Assembly (NCBI RefSeq): GCF_002288925.2
Contig: NW_022098037.1
Span: forward strand, 5,326,632-5,390,631
Reading direction: 5' to 3'
Length of the DNA: 64,000 bases
Origin: Delphinapterus leucas
Taxonomy: Eukaryota; Chordata; Mammalia; Artiodactyla; Monodontidae
In this document: positions 34,401-45,640 of the stretch, piece after piece
Layout: every line of letters starts with the position of its first letter
Numbering within the stretch: the stretch's first letter is position 1
Notes under the pieces: generated by a model
The model's database searches: none
Seen by the model: the letters and a program-made list of their open reading frames with translations, nothing else
Told to the model about the DNA's origin: nothing
Program-made: the position numbers and the translations under genes

Positions 34401-35218
34401 GCAGTAAACAATGCCAATCTGACAGTCACAGGAAAAGCCCATGCACCAGCCAGATCACCAACAAGCTATATATCTAAGATGTAATTACTCTGTTTCTAAT
34501 GAAATAATTCATAGAAGTATGATTTCACAATATCCTTTAAGTCTTTATTGGATAGATATAAAAAGTCAATCGTACTTATAAAATTATCAAAAGACGCTAC
34601 ACATTGGGATTTTCAATGTCCCTTCTACAAAAATCTTCATGTCAAATTCTCAGAATTTACTACTAGGAAAGATTAGAATACCTCTTTCTTTTAAGAAAAA
34701 ACTAGTAATGCAACTGATTTTAAGAAAGTGATCAATAAATAGCTTTCCCCCATTTTCGTCCCAGCCATCAGACAATTCTAACAGTTTTGTGTTCAACTTC
34801 AGCAATTCCCTAGGGCTTTAGTTTCCTATTTTAATATTAATCCTTACATTCTTTCCCTTGACTATAATTACCCAGGTTTTTACCTTTTGCACTTACTTTA
34901 GTAATTTTTAAATTGTATTTTTTTAACTTCCTGAAAGGAAGTATTTATAACACCAAAATACTTTTATGTTATCAGTAACTCTGATGCCAAGCACAGACCT
35001 CCAAACAAGATAAGTACTATATAGACAGAAATACATTTAATATATGCTTTCATATAGATACCATGTAGGTAAAATTAATATAGTAAGATATATAAGAAGA
35101 TTCTTGGACTCAAAGTATTATAATCTATTTTGCATAAAGAAAACAACCAACCATTCTGATTTTTAAACCATTTACATGTAAACTGAAGTGTTTTTCCTAT
35201 TAACATATAATAGCATAC

Positions 35219-35389
35219 CTGTGTAGGTTCAGGAGCCATACTCTTCCTTTGGTCTGTTGATTTTTCTATTGCTTCACTAAGAGATTTTGCATATTGTACC
35301 ATAGCCTTCAACTGGGAATCCGTTAAAACCCATAATAAGTCATCCAGCATTAGAACTAACTTTGTTGCAATGACATTGCAATCCTTTAA
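35219..35389 (-). CDS. BLTP3B: BLTP3B coding exon 7
   Basis: 171 nt, 57 codons (about residues 224-280), from LKDCNVIATKLVLMLDD to KSMAPEPTQ. The acceptor is ttcctgacag and the donor is gtatgc. LVLMLDDLLWVLTDSQLKAMVQYAKSLSEAIEKS reads as a beta strand followed by an amphipathic helix. In chorein proteins a helix of this sort connects groove modules on the convex side. The end of the exon is a Pro/Ser-rich linker. Phase 0 at both ends. Confidence 0.95.
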
Positions 35390-35479
35390 CTGTCAGGAAA
35401 AAATGATTCATAAAATTAAGCCAAGAAATAAAACTTATAATGCACTTGTATCTTTTAAAAGTTTTAAATTTTTCAATGG

Positions 35480-35625
35480 TTTAAATATGGATCCTTCCTT
35501 ATTCACCAAATATTTATTGAGTTCCTATAATATGGAAGGAATATCTCCTAGTATTGGAGATACAGTGGTAAAAAAGACTGATAGATTCCTGTACTTTAAC
35601 AGGAACAAGTTATATAGGTACAAGT
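35480..35625 (-). repeat. L2 remnant
   Basis: caccaaatatttattgagtt and agtattggagatacagtggt are L2 antisense. Confidence 0.5.
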
Positions 35626-35691
35626 GTTTATATAATTTAATTTTTCATTTATAGCTAATAAATCATAAAATTACCTATGTTAATTCAACCC

Positions 35692-35897
35692 CAGTTGACC
35701 CTTGAACAATGCGGGGTTAATGCATATAACTTATAGTCGGCCCTCTGTATCCAAATTTCCTCCATATCCAACGTTCCTCCACATCCACAGATTCAACCAG
35801 CCTCAGACCATGTAGTACTGTAGTATTTACTATTGAAAAATATCCACATATAAGTGGACCCATGCAGTTCAAAACTGTGTTGTTCAAGGGTCAACTG
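35692..35897. mobile_element. 206-bp non-autonomous DNA transposon with perfect inverted termini
   Basis: Begins cagttgacccttgaacaa (35692-35709) and ends with its exact complement ttgttcaagggtcaactg (35880-35897). The interior contains tcggccctctgtatccaaat and agattcaaccagcctcagac, typical of old mammalian DNA transposons. No coding capacity. Confidence 0.8.
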
Positions 35898-35935
35898 TAA
35901 TTCTAGTAGAAAAAGGGGCATTAAAATTAATTAAA

Positions 35936-36298
35936 GGGACTTCCCTGGTGCTCCAGTGGTAAAGAACCTGACTTACAATGCAGGGGACGCTGGTTCGATC
36001 CCTGGGCGGGGAACTAAGATCCTACATGCGTGGGGCAACTAAGCCCATGCACCACAACTACCGGGCTCGCACGCGTCAACTAGAGCCCACGTGCCGCAAA
36101 CTACAGAGCCCATGTGCTCTGGAACCCACAGGCCACAAATACAGAGCCCACGCACCCTGGAGCCTGCGTGCCACAACTAGAGAAGAGAAAACCCGCACGT
36201 CATAACTAGAGAGAAGCCCGTGCGCCACACAAAAGATCCCACATGCCTCAACTAAGACCCGATGCAGCCAAAAATAAATAAATCTTTTAAAAAAATTT
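35936..36298 (+). mobile_element. CHR-type SINE (long form)
   Basis: gggacttccctggtgctcca head, many ccacaactagag modules and a gcagccaaaaataaataaat tail. Confidence 0.87.
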
Positions 36299-36733
36299 AA
36301 TAAAAAACTAAAATGCTATTTTAACCATATTTCACATTTTAGAATATCTGTATTGTCATACTCTGAAAAATTCTTTTCAATTTAATTTAGTACAGTGATT
36401 TGTGTCTAGTACTAGAAAACATATCGTTGAGATTTTAATTGAGCCAAGTTTTTAAAAAAGTCGTTATTCCCCCTCATTAAATTTCATCACAATCCACAGT
36501 GGACTCTCAAATACTGACATCCTTAAGTAACTATCGTCCCTATTTATCTAAATTACCAGTCATATCTTAACCTTCTAAAACTAGTCGTTTTGGTTACTAA
36601 TAGTGAAGACTTTACCGTTTACCCACTCCTGAGCAAGATTCAATAAGGAGAAGTAAAATTATAAAACAGTTAATGTTCAATAAAAATTTGATAACTGAGA
36701 AATCTATTCAATTTATCAAAAATAAAAATCTGT

Positions 36734-37029
36734 GGGCTTCCCTGGTGGCACAGTGGTTAAGAAACTGCCAATGCAGGGGACATGGGTTCGAGCCCTGGTC
36801 TGGGAAGATCCCACATGCCACGGAGCAACTAAGCCCGTGCACCACAACTACTGAGCCTGTGCTCTAGAGCCCATGCTCCGCAACAAGAGAAGCCACCGCA
36901 ATAAGGGAGCCCGTGCACCACAATGAAGAGTAGCCCCCACTCGCGGCAACTGGAGAAAGCCCACGCACAGCAACGAAGACCCAACACAGCCAAAAATAAA
37001 TAAATTAAATAAATAATTTTTTTAAAAAG
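36734..37029 (+). mobile_element. CHR-type SINE (long form)
   Basis: gggcttccctggtggcacag head, ggagcaactaagcccgtgca body and a cagccaaaaataaataaatt tail. Confidence 0.87.
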
Positions 37030-37258
37030 ACCCTATTTCCGAATAAAGTCACATTAAAAAAAAAATCTAAATATTAAACTTAGAAACCTGAAAAATGTTA
37101 CCATTACATTAGATTTCTTCAAATATTGCTTGAGGCACTATATTTCCTTTTATTTTATACTTTTAATATGCCAATATTTCAGCTAAAAAATAATTTAAAA
37201 TTTCCCATCAATTCTAATAGCTATCACATAAATCATAAGGGTAACCCTGTTGACTTAC

Positions 37259-37399
37259 TCTTCTTTTAAGTGTGACTCTGATTTTTGATTGGTTGGTTAT
37301 TAATCGAACGGGAGCACACATAATTTCAAGATGTGAGCTTTGGGTAGCATCTGCCTCTATTCGAATCATCTGCCAATTTATTTCCTTAAAGGTCAAAAC
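37259..37399 (-). CDS. BLTP3B: BLTP3B coding exon 6
   Basis: 141 nt, exactly 47 codons (about residues 177-223), starting VLTFKEINWQMIRIEADA and ending IRVTLKRR. The acceptor is attctctttag. The donor is gtaagt after an A, so the exon side is non-consensus but the intron side is strong. The segment is part of the N-terminal beta-groove, with strands such as LEIMCAPVRLITNQ and KIRVTLKRR. Both boundaries are in phase 0, so the exon is symmetric. Confidence 0.95.
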
Positions 37400-38264
37400 C
37401 TAAAGAGAATATAGAGATTAGCTTCACTTACACAAAATAGAATAAGAAAAATGTAGATTTGTAAAAACAAAAAAAAGTTATTATAAAAATGTATTTCTTC
37501 ACTAATTTTCATATGACATTCTAGATCTATTCACTATGCTTTAATTTTTTTTAATTGTAGAATTCCAAATTCAGTAACACATCTTCATAATTATATTCAT
37601 CATCTGTAAAGCTGTTAACAGTTTTATTCTAAGTAATTTAATTTTAATATAAAGCACAAAGAACATTTGAATTATGTAACCAAGAAGAATTTTAAAAACA
37701 TATTTTAGTTATGTATATTTAAAATTCAATTCTGAGAAGCTAAGAAGTTAAAATAGGACTCATTAACTCTGCAAGTTGAAATATTACAGTAAAAACATTA
37801 AAATATGCACATTATATAATTAAATGATTAAAAGTAGTACAGAGAAAAGTATAGTTAAAGGGCAAAAGTAAATCTAGTAGTATGTGAATATAAGCAACCA
37901 TAAAAAGTAATTATTTTAAATATACTTTTTTTAAATTTATTTATTAAAAAAATTTTTTTTAACATCTTTACTGGAGAGAGTGGTATGGACTTATATATAC
38001 TACCAAATGTAAAATAGATAGCTAGTGGGAAGCAGCCGCATAGCACAGGGAGATCAGCTTGGTGCTTTGTGACCACCTAGAGGGGTGGGATAGGGAGGGT
38101 GGGAGGGAGACCCAAGAGGGAGGAGATATGGGGATATATGTATATGTATAGCTGATTTACTTTGTTGTAAAGCAGAAACTAACACACCACTGTAAATGTA
38201 CCTTTATATTAATCAATGACTAAAACATTTTTTAAACAAAGAAAGAAAAGGAAAAAATCTTTAC
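37400..38264 (-). other. BLTP3B intron 5
   Basis: 865 bp. The half nearest exon 5 carries a rearranged L1 3' end (37951-38200). 37400-37950 is A+T-rich with nothing recognisable. Confidence 0.85.
37951..38200 (+). mobile_element. Rearranged L1 3' end next to exon 5
   Basis: 37974-38200 is L1 3' UTR in the plus orientation, from gagagtggtatggacttata to aacacaccactgtaaa. The last bases of the L1 and its tail are missing there but appear inverted just upstream (ttttttttaacatctttact, ~37951-37973). Confidence 0.8.
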
Positions 38265-38454
38265 CTCTCCTCTCTGTGGATCCTGAATACGAGCAAATCT
38301 TAAATCTCCATGTTCCCAGTTCGCATTTACACTATAGATCCGTAGCTGGGAAAGTTCAAAGGATGCATTGAAGGCTTTTGCTCCAATGCGGATGACAATG
38401 GAATTTACAGAAACAGTAATTCCCTCAACTACTTTTTCAGCAAAGCCGTATTCA
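38265..38454 (-). CDS. BLTP3B: BLTP3B coding exon 5
   Basis: 190 nt: one base completing a Ser codon, then 63 codons (about residues 114-176) from EYGFAEKVVEGITVSV to RIQDPQRGE. The acceptor follows a tttgttttcccag tract and the donor is gtaaag. The alternating hydrophobic pattern in VEGITVSVNSIVIRIG and FELSQLRIYSVNA is what amphipathic beta strands of a repeating beta-groove protein look like. The donor lies only about 65 bp from a rearranged L1 3' end in the next intron. Confidence 0.95.
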
Positions 38455-38869
38455 CTGGGAAAACAAAGCAGAACAAAATATAATGCACTAAAACCAAAAT
38501 AAAATCATTAGAAGTGAAAAAGTTTTGTCAATATTCTCACACAAGTACACAAACTGCCATAATAGTATTCATTTTTGTTTAACAAAACACATTTTTGTTA
38601 AAACAATAATCTAGTCTGGTTACATGTAAGTTACAAAAAAAAATGTTCTTCTCAAAATGATAAAAGGTTTTTAAAATTGGAAGTTACTCTCTAAATTATT
38701 ATAATCACCTTCCAAAGTTGCCTAATCTCAAAAAGCATTAGTGCAGACAACTGGCATCAATGTTAGTAAGTAAGAGGGCTAAATTCTTGACACAAAGAAG
38801 GCTGCAGAGGCCAGGTGGAATATAATCTCATAATTTAGAAATAAAGTCAGAAAAAGTTCACATTCTCTA

Positions 38870-38960
38870 ATTCAATTCAGCAAGTATTGAGCATCTACGA
38901 TGAGGACGATGCTAGGACATAAAGAAAAACAAAGTAGAGTTGTGGCGTTACAGGGTTTGC
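38870..38960 (-). repeat. L2-like remnant
   Basis: ttcagcaagtattgagcatc and gatgctaggacataaagaaa suggest L2 antisense. Confidence 0.4.
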
Positions 38961-39713
38961 AAGTTACTTGGGTAGGAAAAAAAACACATATCCTAGCAAC
39001 TGAAACATGAGGCAGTCTGTAATTAAGTGTTTTTAAAAAGGAATCATCAGTACACTTGGTAGAGGAAGAAACTGTTTATAGTTAATGAGAAATATATCCA
39101 GGAAAGAAAGATGAACTTTCCTCAAGGAGGGATGAAAAGGAAGGGAAATCTCAGAATAGGGAAAAGCATGAGCAAAGACATGGAGAATAATAAAGTAAAG
39201 GTCACATTTCAAGAATGGTAAGTACAGTATGACTTGAATATAGACTATCAGTATATTTTGGCAGGGGGGTGGTGACAGTTTGCCAAATTGGCACCTTACT
39301 TCAATTATGACCATTATTCCTAAATCTATATCACTATCCAGATCTCTTGCTGTAACTTCAGACTGTAAAATTCAAATGTCCACCAGACAGTTCTACCTGG
39401 CTGCCTCTCACACATTTCAAAGCCAACACACATAAAAGTGAGGCCATCATTTTTAATGATCATGCACACTGCTCCTCTATACCTGCTGCTATGCTTCTTG
39501 ATTTACTATCTTAATGAATAAATAAAATTACTCATCTTTTCTAAAATTTAGATGACATCTTTTAAATCAGGATACACTTTGTAGGTTATGTGTAGATTGC
39601 ATGAAATAATGCATATGAACCACATAGCCCATCTCTGGACTCAAGATACTGAAAAAGATATAACTGCTATTTATAGTATTATAAATAGTAGTATATTATT
39701 ATTAATACTACTG

Positions 39714-39800
39714 GAAGTCTCTGAGCCTCAGTTTCATCATTTGTAAAATGAAAATCATACCTATTTCAAAAGGTTGCTGTGGTCCTTAAGTGAAATGGTG
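39714..39800 (+). repeat. MIR SINE remnant
   Basis: ctgagcctcagtttcatcat followed by ttgtaaaatgaaaatcatac is the MIR 3' core. Confidence 0.6.
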
Positions 39801-41969
39801 TATGTGTAGTAATTTATACGGTCCTTGGCTTGACTGAGGTAATTTTGTTATAAAAAAAAGGTGGTTGTCTACCTGGGGTTTAGAAAATTGAGAACTGAAG
39901 AGGAAGAACTCATCAGCATCCTAGGGAGGAGTTGCTGTGATCCTAAGGACAAATACTGGTCACTTAGAAATATTCCTGGAGTTGGAAGAATATTTCTATA
40001 ATAATTATCTGGGAATACCCTTTGGAATATCCAAATCCATCTAATCTAATCTATGCACATTAAAAAGTGCTACAATTGTACTGGACAATTTACCATCAGA
40101 AGGGTGAAGGCGGACTCAATGATTAATGTCTACATGTTTCTGGTTTATGTCATCCATTATAAACGAAATTTCAGTTTACAAATAAGTCTCTTCTGAGTTT
40201 GGTTAACCTTCACATAGATGTTTATCTCCTTCATGTGAAGTGATAAAATCAAATTTCTGAATTTACAAAGTTTCCTAGACCATCAATCTGTGGGAGCATT
40301 GTTAGCCTACAGGTTCTGCACAGAAGGAAGGGTCACCCTATTAATCGTTAATTTCCCTCTATTTTAATCTCTTAGCTAGAAATAAAATCAAATAGATCAG
40401 TGTTTCCTTAAATTGCATGACTATAAAGAATTGTTGAAAATACATATTCATATTCTTGATAACCATTCTAGACCTAATGAATCCTAATTTTAAAGGAGGA
40501 GCCTAAAAAACTCTGTGAATTTCATAAGCACCCTAAATGATTGCTACAATTAGGCAAGTCTGGAAAACAGAAATAGATTAAGATACTACCATACAATGTA
40601 AGGATTACCATCATATGATTACAAAGCCAAAATTATAAAGCTTGTTGACACTATAAAAACATGAATTGGGAAGAACAGTATCAACTACACTTAGCATACA
40701 ATAAGAAAATACCTAATTTCTGCCACACCTAATTAAAATAAATCATTTGTTTATAGCAACTTTCCTGATCTTCTTTTGCCCTTTTAATAGTCTTATAAAC
40801 ATCTCAACTTTTTCTCCAATTTTCTGAGTCTAGCCAATTTTAAGATCAACTGCTCTAACCTACTCTATCTAACCTGAAATCATAATCTAAACTTTAAAAT
40901 CTCAAATTGCTGGAAAATACGTAAACTACAAAGAAGTTAATGTGAAAGCTCTTTTCCCCATCACTATTACATATAGTCCAAATATAAACTGTATATCTGA
41001 AAAATCTGGCCTTCAGTCAACTCTCAGCAGTGGATGGATCACCATTTGATTCCCACACGAAAAGCCACTGATCAGACTGCAGGTATTCTCACAGAATGCA
41101 TTAATAATGGTGGCTCAACCTTGGTGAAAGAGGAGGAAAATATGAGAGTGCAAGAAACAGAGTATGTGTGTGTATCTGTATGTGCATGTTCATTCTCAAG
41201 AAGAGTTTATCACTGGTTTTATACAGCACCCAGAACACTGTAAATGTTCAGGGCTGCCACGTTGTACAACTTGAGGAGGCACTAATCACATTAAAATCAA
41301 TGTAAACTTTTTACGTGAATAGCTGCACCATCCAGAAATAGCACCATGCAGAAAAACTGTTTTGAGGAAATGATATACAATACAAGATCCAAATTTACTG
41401 AATGCAAAGATGAATAGGCAAGTTTTTGAAGATCTATTTTTTAAGAACTATTCTAACTTCTCAAGGCAGCTTTGTGAAATGCTCCCCATGCTCCTACTTT
41501 ATTAACATCTGATTTTTATCTATCAAAATTCAATCTGCGTAAAGTGTGAGCATTCTATATTTAATGAATTTTAGAGTAATCTGAAAGGTCTATAATTTTT
41601 TAAGGCATCAACTTAACTCTTAAGAGTCATAAAAATTCCACTGATGCATAGAACAAATGGTATACAGAGAAGCCACGTAAGAGACTATCTGATTTAGAAT
41701 GCCTAAGCTCTTCTTTCATTTTCTGCTACTGCTCTGCATTTGACTGATCATTAGTATTTAATATCAAGGAAAGCAAGATGAATAAAAGAGGCTAAAAATC
41801 AATTCTGCTACTTTTGCAATGTATTTACTGAAACTGTAAAATGTTTGATGGGAGAAGTGACTAAAATAGAAACTGAAGTTAGGAAATTTTACTTTATGTC
41901 CCATTACTGCAGATAACAGAAAAAAAAATTCCCTTTGCCAGTCATACAGATTAATGGAAAATAGCTTAC

Positions 41970-42061
41970 CTTTGTCCTGAAGCAGTTGCAATTGGTGATG
42001 GGCCATTTGGGGTTCGTGGTTCTTCACATGTACTCATTTCCATTATTACTTTATCCAAGGA
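41970..42061 (-). CDS. BLTP3B: BLTP3B coding exon 4
   Basis: 92 nt: 30 codons plus two bases (about residues 83-112, then a split Ser). It begins SLDKVIMEMSTCEEPR and ends PSPIATASGQ. The acceptor is ttttattag and the donor is gtaagc. The first half completes a beta strand of the N-terminal groove. The Pro/Ser-rich second half looks like an exposed loop before the next groove segment. The exon ends in phase 2. Confidence 0.94.
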
Positions 42062-43196
42062 CTAATAAAAATATATTAAAAATGTAAACATTAGATATTT
42101 TATTTTATGTATATTATGTAGATATTATTTAAGACTATTTTTTCTTTCATTTCTTTAGGAGCAAAGAAAACAGTAAGTAAGCAGAGTTATTTTAAATGTT
42201 TCTCTAGAGGTCTAAAAAGAGAAATACTAAAAAAAAAGTGCTTAGTCCTTTCTCAAGGCACTTATTATCTGGTGGAAAAGCTTATTACAGGAGTACAGGA
42301 GAAAAAAACTGATGACATCATCAGGTTTTACAGACATATAATCGCTAATCCCAGAGTGTACTACATTATTAATTGATAAATTAGATTATTTATTAATAAA
42401 TAGGACTAAACCACCTCTAAAAGCTTAAACCTGAGCTTTAATTAAAACCTGGGCTAATTAAAATAAATAGAACCAATCTAAAACCTGAGATTTAAGATGT
42501 GTAACTAAGAAAAATGCAAGAAATATGAAAAAGTAAATACTCTCATAGTAAAAAAGTTTCTTTCTCAGTCTAAGTTTTTTCTTGAAGGAAGATCAAATGT
42601 CCTTAGTAGTCATCACTAACACATCTCCAGTCATTCTTCATTCTCTATTTAACATTGTACTTATTATCTGAAATTGTCTTGTTTTGTTTACTTGTTCGTT
42701 GTCAGTCACCTTGTAAAAATATGCTCCCTCAGGGCAGAGGGGAGGTGCTCAGTAAATATCTGTGGTATGAATGAATCAATAAATGACCAACTGATCAGTT
42801 TTCCTTAAAAAGTAAAGTATATTAAAGAACATATTATATTAGGTCAGTAAAAGCAGAAACACAGAAAGTCTGGACCAAACTTTATTAAAAGAAGAATCTC
42901 ATAAATAAAGTATAATATATCAATAAAAAGTTAAAAAATGCAATAAAATATACCAACTTACAATATAATATTCTAGACCTGAAAAACTTTAAAGACCCTC
43001 TCATTTTAAAGTTCAAACTTCTCATTTAAGAACTGAGAAAACTAAGTACCATCAAAATAGAATGAAAGTTAACTAGCAGAGAAGCCATGAGATTATGTTT
43101 CTATGAAACAAAATATTAATATTTTGTTTAATATTAATTAGATTTGTTAGATTATATGCATATATGTGTTTATTTCTGAAGCAATTCAGAACTTAC
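42062..43196 (-). other. BLTP3B intron 3
   Basis: 1.1 kb of A+T-rich intron with an L2 3' end at 42630-42785 and otherwise nothing recognisable. Confidence 0.83.
42630..42785 (+). repeat. L2 3' end
   Basis: ccctcagggcagaggggagg and gctcagtaaatatctgtggt followed by atgaatgaatcaataaa form the L2 terminus. Confidence 0.6.
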
Positions 43197-43235
43197 CAAA
43201 CAGATGGGATGTGTTTTCAGTTTTGTCCATGGTAT
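43197..43235 (-). CDS. BLTP3B: BLTP3B coding exon 3 (39-nt exon)
   Basis: A very short exon of 13 codons, IPWTKLKTHPICL (about residues 70-82), between acceptor cttttgtag and donor gtaagt. It starts and ends in phase 0, so skipping it would remove 13 residues without a frameshift. The peptide continues the chorein domain; the W-T-K-L-K-T-H-P segment is typical of the family's first beta-groove module. It is too short for an ORF scan to detect and was placed by joining its neighbours' reading frames. Confidence 0.93.
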
Positions 43236-44438
43236 CTACAAAAGAAAATTTTTCTTTCTTTAAAATGAATCATTAAAAAAATAATGTAAAACAGTAATCA
43301 ACACAGATACTCTCTTAACGTAGTGAAAGACATACCAAATTATATCAGATGACTTTTTTCTTAAATTGCAAAATAATAAACTGAGCAATTCATTCATACT
43401 CTTGAAATCAGCTGCACCTATTTCATATTAAAAAAGACTACTAGCCTTATTTTCTTGGTCATCTTTTTAAATAAAAATTTCAGGTTCTCTAATATCTTTT
43501 TTCCCCAGTTCTGAAAACACATTTTAATTTTGTAGCTGAAGAATTCCTAGCAAAGCATAATCAGTGTTTTGTTCATTTAACAATTTTTTAAATTCTAGAA
43601 TTCCAACCAATCTCCTTGTAGGTATTCAAGACAAATACAAAAGTGAGACCATTAATGTTAAATACAAGTAATGTCAAATAAATAATGTTCAAATATATCC
43701 TGCACTAAAAATGTCATGTTTTTAGACATTTGGGCTTATGGAGGATAGAACAAAAATTAAAGGTTACCATCAAAGGATACAGCAACTTTTCTACAATCTT
43801 TTCTTTGGAGCCCAATTTTAATTTTATGAAAAGTTAGCATGCGGTATTTCTACTGAGTAGGCTCCCAAACTAAGCCTAATCTTTAAGAGAAGGAAATGAT
43901 ATGATGCATGATTAGAGCCAAAGATAATAAGAAAGCTTAAGTTTTAATAAGCAGAAATAGTATTAAAAGAAAACTTTAAAAACCTCAAAATAAAAAACAA
44001 ATGAGGAAAAGAGAGAATTTCAAATAAAAGTATAATGTCCAGAATAAGATAACTTATCAGTCCTTATGTCTTCATTTGAAGTAGTGTTTACTAACTACAG
44101 ATTTAAATTGTCCCTTTTGACAACAAATCGTGTGAAAAAAATTTTAAATATGTACCAAATTATTTTATTAATAAAGCATCAACAATTTCATTTAAACATT
44201 AATATTAAATTTTAATAAAACTTAAAACCTATAAATTAATAAACATATATTAGCATTCAATTAAATTCAAAAGGCACACATTCATGCAATTATTTACAAG
44301 GTATCTGTCTTTTAAAATTATGTTAATAAAAATGCTTCTTTTCAGAATTACCTAAAACAAAATATTTATTTTAAAAGATAGGGATGAAATAAATAAAATG
44401 AAAACAGAAAGTGCCTTGCACAGATATCAAAGTCTCAC
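43236..44438 (-). other. BLTP3B intron 2
   Basis: 1.2 kb of A+T-rich sequence in which I recognise no repeat and no conserved element. Confidence 0.83.
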
Positions 44439-44601
44439 CCTAATAGATGCTTTATTACAAAAAACTTTGTTGATAGCAAGCCATGTTGGCAAATCCAACA
44501 TATTCTGGAGCACCTCTTCATCCAACTCCAAATTCTTCAGTTCACCTTCTCCTTTAAGGGTACTTAGATTTATCTTGTCAGGAGATAAATTTTTGGTAAA
44601 T
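44439..44601 (-). CDS. BLTP3B: BLTP3B coding exon 2 (chorein motif)
   Basis: 163 nt. The acceptor is ctctttcag and the donor is gtgagact. The first base completes a split Arg codon (about residue 15), followed by 54 codons from FTKNLSPDKINLS to NKASIR. This is the core of the N-terminal chorein motif, including the conserved stretch NLELDEEVLQNMLDLP, which in this family caps the lipid-carrying groove and helps membrane contact. The exon ends in phase 0. It is the most 5' coding exon in the window. The preceding exon, expected to encode about 15 residues, was not found between here and 64000. Confidence 0.95.
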
Positions 44602-45229
44602 CTGAAAGAGAATATATATTGACACTTATTTTAGTGTTAGTTACTGTACCCCTGACTTGTCCTTGCAAATATACAGAGCATTAAGAATGTAATAGCAGCA
44701 CTAAGAAACACAAAACCACAATGATAGGCTCTACTCTAATCCGTGTTTTTCAATGTGTTTTTGTCATTATTGTTTTGATCTCCCTTGTCCATAGCTCTCT
44801 TACACAAAGTCTACAGTATTTTTGGTATACATTTAAATATCTTATAACCAGACACAACCAAGCTCTAGTTCTTACTGTCTTTCAAATTTATGAATACTTA
44901 GTATCCACTATTTTTCAGGAACTATGCAAGGCTTTGAGCCATCCCCTACAGCATTTTGTTCACTTCACTACAGACAATATCACAGAAGTGGATATTCCTA
45001 TTTTACTAACCAATATACAAGTAAGGTAAGGAAATGAGGTGGCCCTTTAGAAATAGTAGCAGCAGCAGCTGCCACCACCGCCATTCATCACGCCAAGAGC
45101 TTAATGCAAGTGCCCAAAGTCACATAGGAGACTGGACCCTGAATTCTAATTAAAGAACTCAAATTCTCTATAATGATTTAAAAAGGAAAGTTCTTAAACT
45201 CAAAAGAAAAGATTGAAAATAATAATAGT

Positions 45230-45640
45230 TAAAATAACAGTGAACATTTTCCAAGGGTTTATTGGATACCAAGCTCTTCTCTTTGAGTGCATGCGTTACT
45301 AATTTTCATGATAACCCATTAGGGTCAATACTATTTTCATTCCCACTTTCTTTTTTTTTAATATTTATTTATTTATTTGGCTGCACTGGGTCTTAGTTAT
45401 GGCAAGCGGGATCTTCGTTGCTGCGTGCGGGATCTTTAGTTGCATCGTGCGGGATCTTTTAGTTGCAGTATGCGGGCTCTTAGTTGCAGCATGTGGGATC
45501 TAGTTCCCTGACCAGGGATCGAACCTGGGCCCCCTGCGTTGGGAGTGTGGAGTCTTAACTGCCGGACCACCAGGGAAGTCCTTATTCCCACTTTTTACAA
45601 GAGTAAATATAAAGAGAAACTAATTTATTTGCCCAATGTC
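45230..45640 (-). repeat. MIR remnant split by a SINE
   Basis: tcatgataacccattagggt before the SINE and acaagagtaaatataaagag with tgcccaatgtcacaacta after it are two halves of one minus-strand MIR. Confidence 0.55.
45350..45583 (-). mobile_element. CHR/Bov-tA-like SINE
   Basis: Minus-strand copy, ggactt(c)cctggtggtccgg-type head at the right and a T-rich end at the left. Perfect 11-bp target-site duplication attcccacttt at 45339-45349 and 45584-45594. Confidence 0.9.

Larger units (their letters stand above)
30919..35218 (-). other. BLTP3B intron 7
   Basis: 4.3 kb with no young insertion. L2-like sequence lies at 33180-33330 and 34050-34400. Two diverged copies of an ~80-bp sequence are at 31974-32055 and 32798-32880. 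The remainder, including 30919-31970 and 34400-35218, shows nothing I recognise. Confidence 0.8.
35390..37258 (-). other. BLTP3B intron 6
   Basis: Contains an L2 remnant (35480-35625), a 206-bp element with inverted termini (35692-35897) and two antisense SINEs (35936-36298, 36734-37029). 36299-36733 is unremarkable. Confidence 0.82.
38455..41969 (-). other. BLTP3B intron 4
   Basis: 3.5 kb with weak L2-like (38870-38960) and MIR (39714-39800) remnants. I see no other feature in this stretch; it holds no young insertion. Confidence 0.8.
3858..44601 (-). other. BLTP3B: BLTP3B (UHRF1BP1L/SHIP164) gene body, internal part
   Basis: Span of the one cellular gene in the window, from coding exon 2 to coding exon 17. 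Translating the exons on the minus strand gives a continuous protein that I recognise as UHRF1BP1L, now named BLTP3B. It is a rod-like bridge lipid transfer protein of the chorein/VPS13 group. The family has an N-terminal chorein motif and a long hydrophobic groove of beta-sheet modules that shuttles phospholipids between apposed membranes. Published work on SHIP164 places it on early endosomal vesicles and in retrograde traffic to the Golgi. The sixteen exons sum to 3668 nt with compatible phases, no internal stop and canonical GT/AG sites, so the copy looks functional. Missing here are exon 1, the promoter, and the C-terminal ~225 codons with the predicted coiled coil. The paralogue BLTP3A is the main alternative. 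I prefer BLTP3B because the serine-rich central region reads as UHRF1BP1L throughout. Confidence 0.93.
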
